Shown piece by piece: positions 5,027 through 5,938 of a stretch of DNA of 5,938 nt (position 1 is the first letter of the stretch; each line of letters opens with the position of its first letter). Where the stretch lies: positions 1-5,938 of the forward strand of contig JAABQN010000132.1 in the NCBI GenBank assembly GCA_011391455.1. Reading direction: 5' to 3'. The notes beneath the pieces were generated by a model that saw nothing but the letters and a program-made list of their open reading frames with translations, did not search any database and had not been told where the DNA came from. This DNA comes from Nitrospiraceae bacterium (GTDB lineage Bacteria; Nitrospirota; Nitrospiria; Nitrospirales; Nitrospiraceae). The position numbers were made by a program, and so were the translations under genes.

Positions 5027-5719
5027 CTACGCAGTACGAGAACCAGTAAAGTTGGCCCAGGCCTCATTGACCTGTACGGTCGAAGCCGGTTCAAATACAT
5101 TGCAATCAAGACGTAGCGAACGATCGCCGAGTGGAATGTTCAGAGAGTCACAGTGATGTGGCCGGTCGGCATTGGCATGTTGATTGAGGTGAAAGCTATT
5201 GCAGGATACGCACATCCTCGCGACAGAGATCTCACCCTGTTCTTGGAGACTACGAATGACCTTTACCAGAGACGTAAGGAGGATGATTTGTTCCGGCTCA
5301 GAGAGTGCCTCTGCCGCAGTCGCCAACCGATCGGGCATCCGTGAAGATGGCGTACAAGATCGATTTCCTTTGGCCGTCAGCTGCGCCATCACAATTCGGC
5401 CATCGCTCATGTCGCGACGCCGTCGGACCAACTGCTTCCGTTCGAGCGTCGCAATGACTTCTGACGCTGTCGGAAGTCTGATGGCCAACTCATTCGCCAC
5501 CGTTGAGACCTGTGCACGCTGCCCGGGTTTGGACCGAAGAAGCGTGAGAACCTGCCTCTGTAATGGGCCAAGACCTGCTCGACCTTCTCGCCGCCACGTC
5601 CGGCTTTTCATCGCAAGCCCGATTTTTTCCAGGCCGGCCGCCAATTGAGTGGTCAACGCAGTTGCATCCTGTAATACCGATGACTTCTTCCCGCTCTTGA
5701 GCACGCGCAGTCTAGCCAT
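5027..5719 (-). CDS. MarR-family regulator with cysteine-rich C-terminal tail
   Basis: The predicted protein has 230 residues. A basic N-terminus (RLRVLKSGKK) and a dimerisation helix lead to a winged helix-turn-helix at about 50-118: GLGPLQRQVLTLL, then the recognition region VANELAIRLPTASEVIATLERKQLV, then the wing RRDMSDGRIVMAQLTAKG. Helices at 128-160 complete the dimer interface. Beyond the usual MarR length (about 140-160) comes a tail with Cys170-x-x-Cys173, His177, His181, His188, His189, Cys190 and Cys206, ending GDRSLRLDCNVFEPA. From memory, a subset of MarR proteins in other bacteria carries a related MC-x-x-C ... PHHC ... LRLDC-x-x-xEPA ending. Metal or iron-sulfur binding, giving a redox or metal signal, is inferred. 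I chose ATG 5719 because AGGAG lies upstream; a start at 5776 would overlap the predicted promoter. The target genes are unknown; the downstream membrane protein is a candidate. Confidence 0.85.
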   Translation of the reverse strand: MARLRVLKSGKKSSVLQDATALTTQLAAGLEKIGLAMKSRTWRREGRAGLGPLQRQVLTLLRSKPGQRAQVSTVANELAIRLPTASEVIATLERKQLVRRRRDMSDGRIVMAQLTAKGNRSCTPSSRMPDRLATAAEALSEPEQIILLTSLVKVIRSLQEQGEISVARMCVSCNSFHLNQHANADRPHHCDSLNIPLGDRSLRLDCNVFEPASTVQVNEAWANFTGSRTA

Positions 5720-5729
5720 AGGAGCTCCT
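5720..5729 (-). promoter_or_regulatory. Ribosome binding site within a 10-bp palindrome
   Basis: AGGAGCTCCT is perfectly self-complementary and directly abuts the MarR-family start codon at 5719. Its AGGAG half is the ribosome binding site, five bases from the ATG, which decides this start over longer frames. The symmetry could let two transcripts, or a bound protein, mask the site, but this may be incidental. Confidence 0.5.
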
Positions 5730-5751
5730 GTTAAAATACCAGCATTTCTCA

Positions 5752-5781
5752 AGTGTAGTGTGTGCGCTGTCCCCACGTCAA
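5752..5781 (-). promoter_or_regulatory. Probable promoter of the MarR-family gene
   Basis: TTGACG (5781-5776) and TACACT (5757-5752) on the minus strand are 18 bases apart. The -35 matches five of six consensus bases and the -10 four of six. A transcript would start near 5745, giving a leader of about 25 bases that includes the ribosome binding site. Autoregulation is common for MarR proteins, but I see no clear long palindrome across the promoter. Confidence 0.55.
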
Positions 5782-5812
5782 GATTCCGGATGGCACATTA
5801 ACCGGTACCCCC

Positions 5813-5938
5813 ATGAATGGAGCAGAGAAGGAAGCGATTGGAAGATGCCGACTGGCCTTCAAGTTGGAACCAGCGATCGAACGGCACTGCCGGTGTTATG
5901 GGTATGCGGGAGATACTGCAACAACGATTCACAACCGA
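5813..5938 (+). CDS. Unrecognised open frame running off the right edge
   Basis: From ATG 5813 a frame stays open for 42 codons to the window end, starting MNGAEKEAIGRCRLAFKLEP and including a Cys-Arg-Cys segment. No ribosome binding site precedes the ATG. The opposite strand is also open here, from the edge to a stop at 5798-5800, so coding direction is uncertain. No motif is recognisable on either strand. This is listed only because a divergent or upstream gene may begin or end here. Confidence 0.15.
   Translation, partial: MNGAEKEAIGRCRLAFKLEPAIERHCRCYGYAGDTATTIHNR

Noticed and set aside
5199..5648. A 149-codon plus-strand open frame opposite the MarR-family gene
   Set aside because: It is antisense to a clear winged-helix protein and its product shows no motif; it is a shadow frame.

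Overview
The window reads as chromosomal DNA from a moderately GC-rich Gram-negative bacterium. It encodes two probable outer-membrane lipoproteins, a secreted Sel1-repeat protein, a Pol V-type umuDC operon and a tRNA-Glu with an encoded CCA end. The overall style fits Nitrospira-like bacteria, but no taxonomic marker is present and that assignment is a guess.

Layout from left to right. (1) 32-655, minus: a periplasmic Sel1-repeat protein with three clean 36-residue repeats. (2) About 660-1488: a decayed or poorly coding stretch. It holds a well-formed promoter, ribosome binding site and start codon that lead into a signal-peptide-like sequence broken by TGA at codon 17. It also holds a minus-strand scrap of a thermonuclease (SNase) domain and a 25-codon minus-strand ORF with a strong ribosome binding site. 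(3) 1489-3194, minus: umuD-umuC, encoding error-prone DNA polymerase V with all expected catalytic residues, the UmuD self-cleavage site and a beta-clamp motif. The best promoter sits so close to the umuD start that a leaderless transcript is predicted. (4) 3425-3502, minus: tRNA-Glu(UUC). (5) 3676-4706, plus: two lipoprotein genes overlapping by four bases (GTGA). The first carries one TPR motif; the second is of no family I recognise. (6) 4736-5719, minus: a MarR-family regulator with a cysteine/histidine-rich C-terminal tail, followed 66 bases later by a 74-residue single-pass membrane protein whose start region carries a four-tract G-quadruplex motif. (7) 5782-5938: unassigned sequence with only an unrecognised open frame running off the window.

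How the genes relate. UmuD and UmuC form one functional unit (SOS mutagenesis). The two lipoproteins are probably made together and may work together in the cell envelope. The MarR-type regulator and the small membrane protein may be one transcription unit, possibly responding to metal or redox state through the cysteine tail; this last point is inference. I see no integrase, transposase, CRISPR array or toxin-antitoxin pair. The most interesting items are the cysteine-tailed MarR plus membrane-protein unit with its G-quadruplex leader, the predicted leaderless umuD start, and the interrupted gene at 847.
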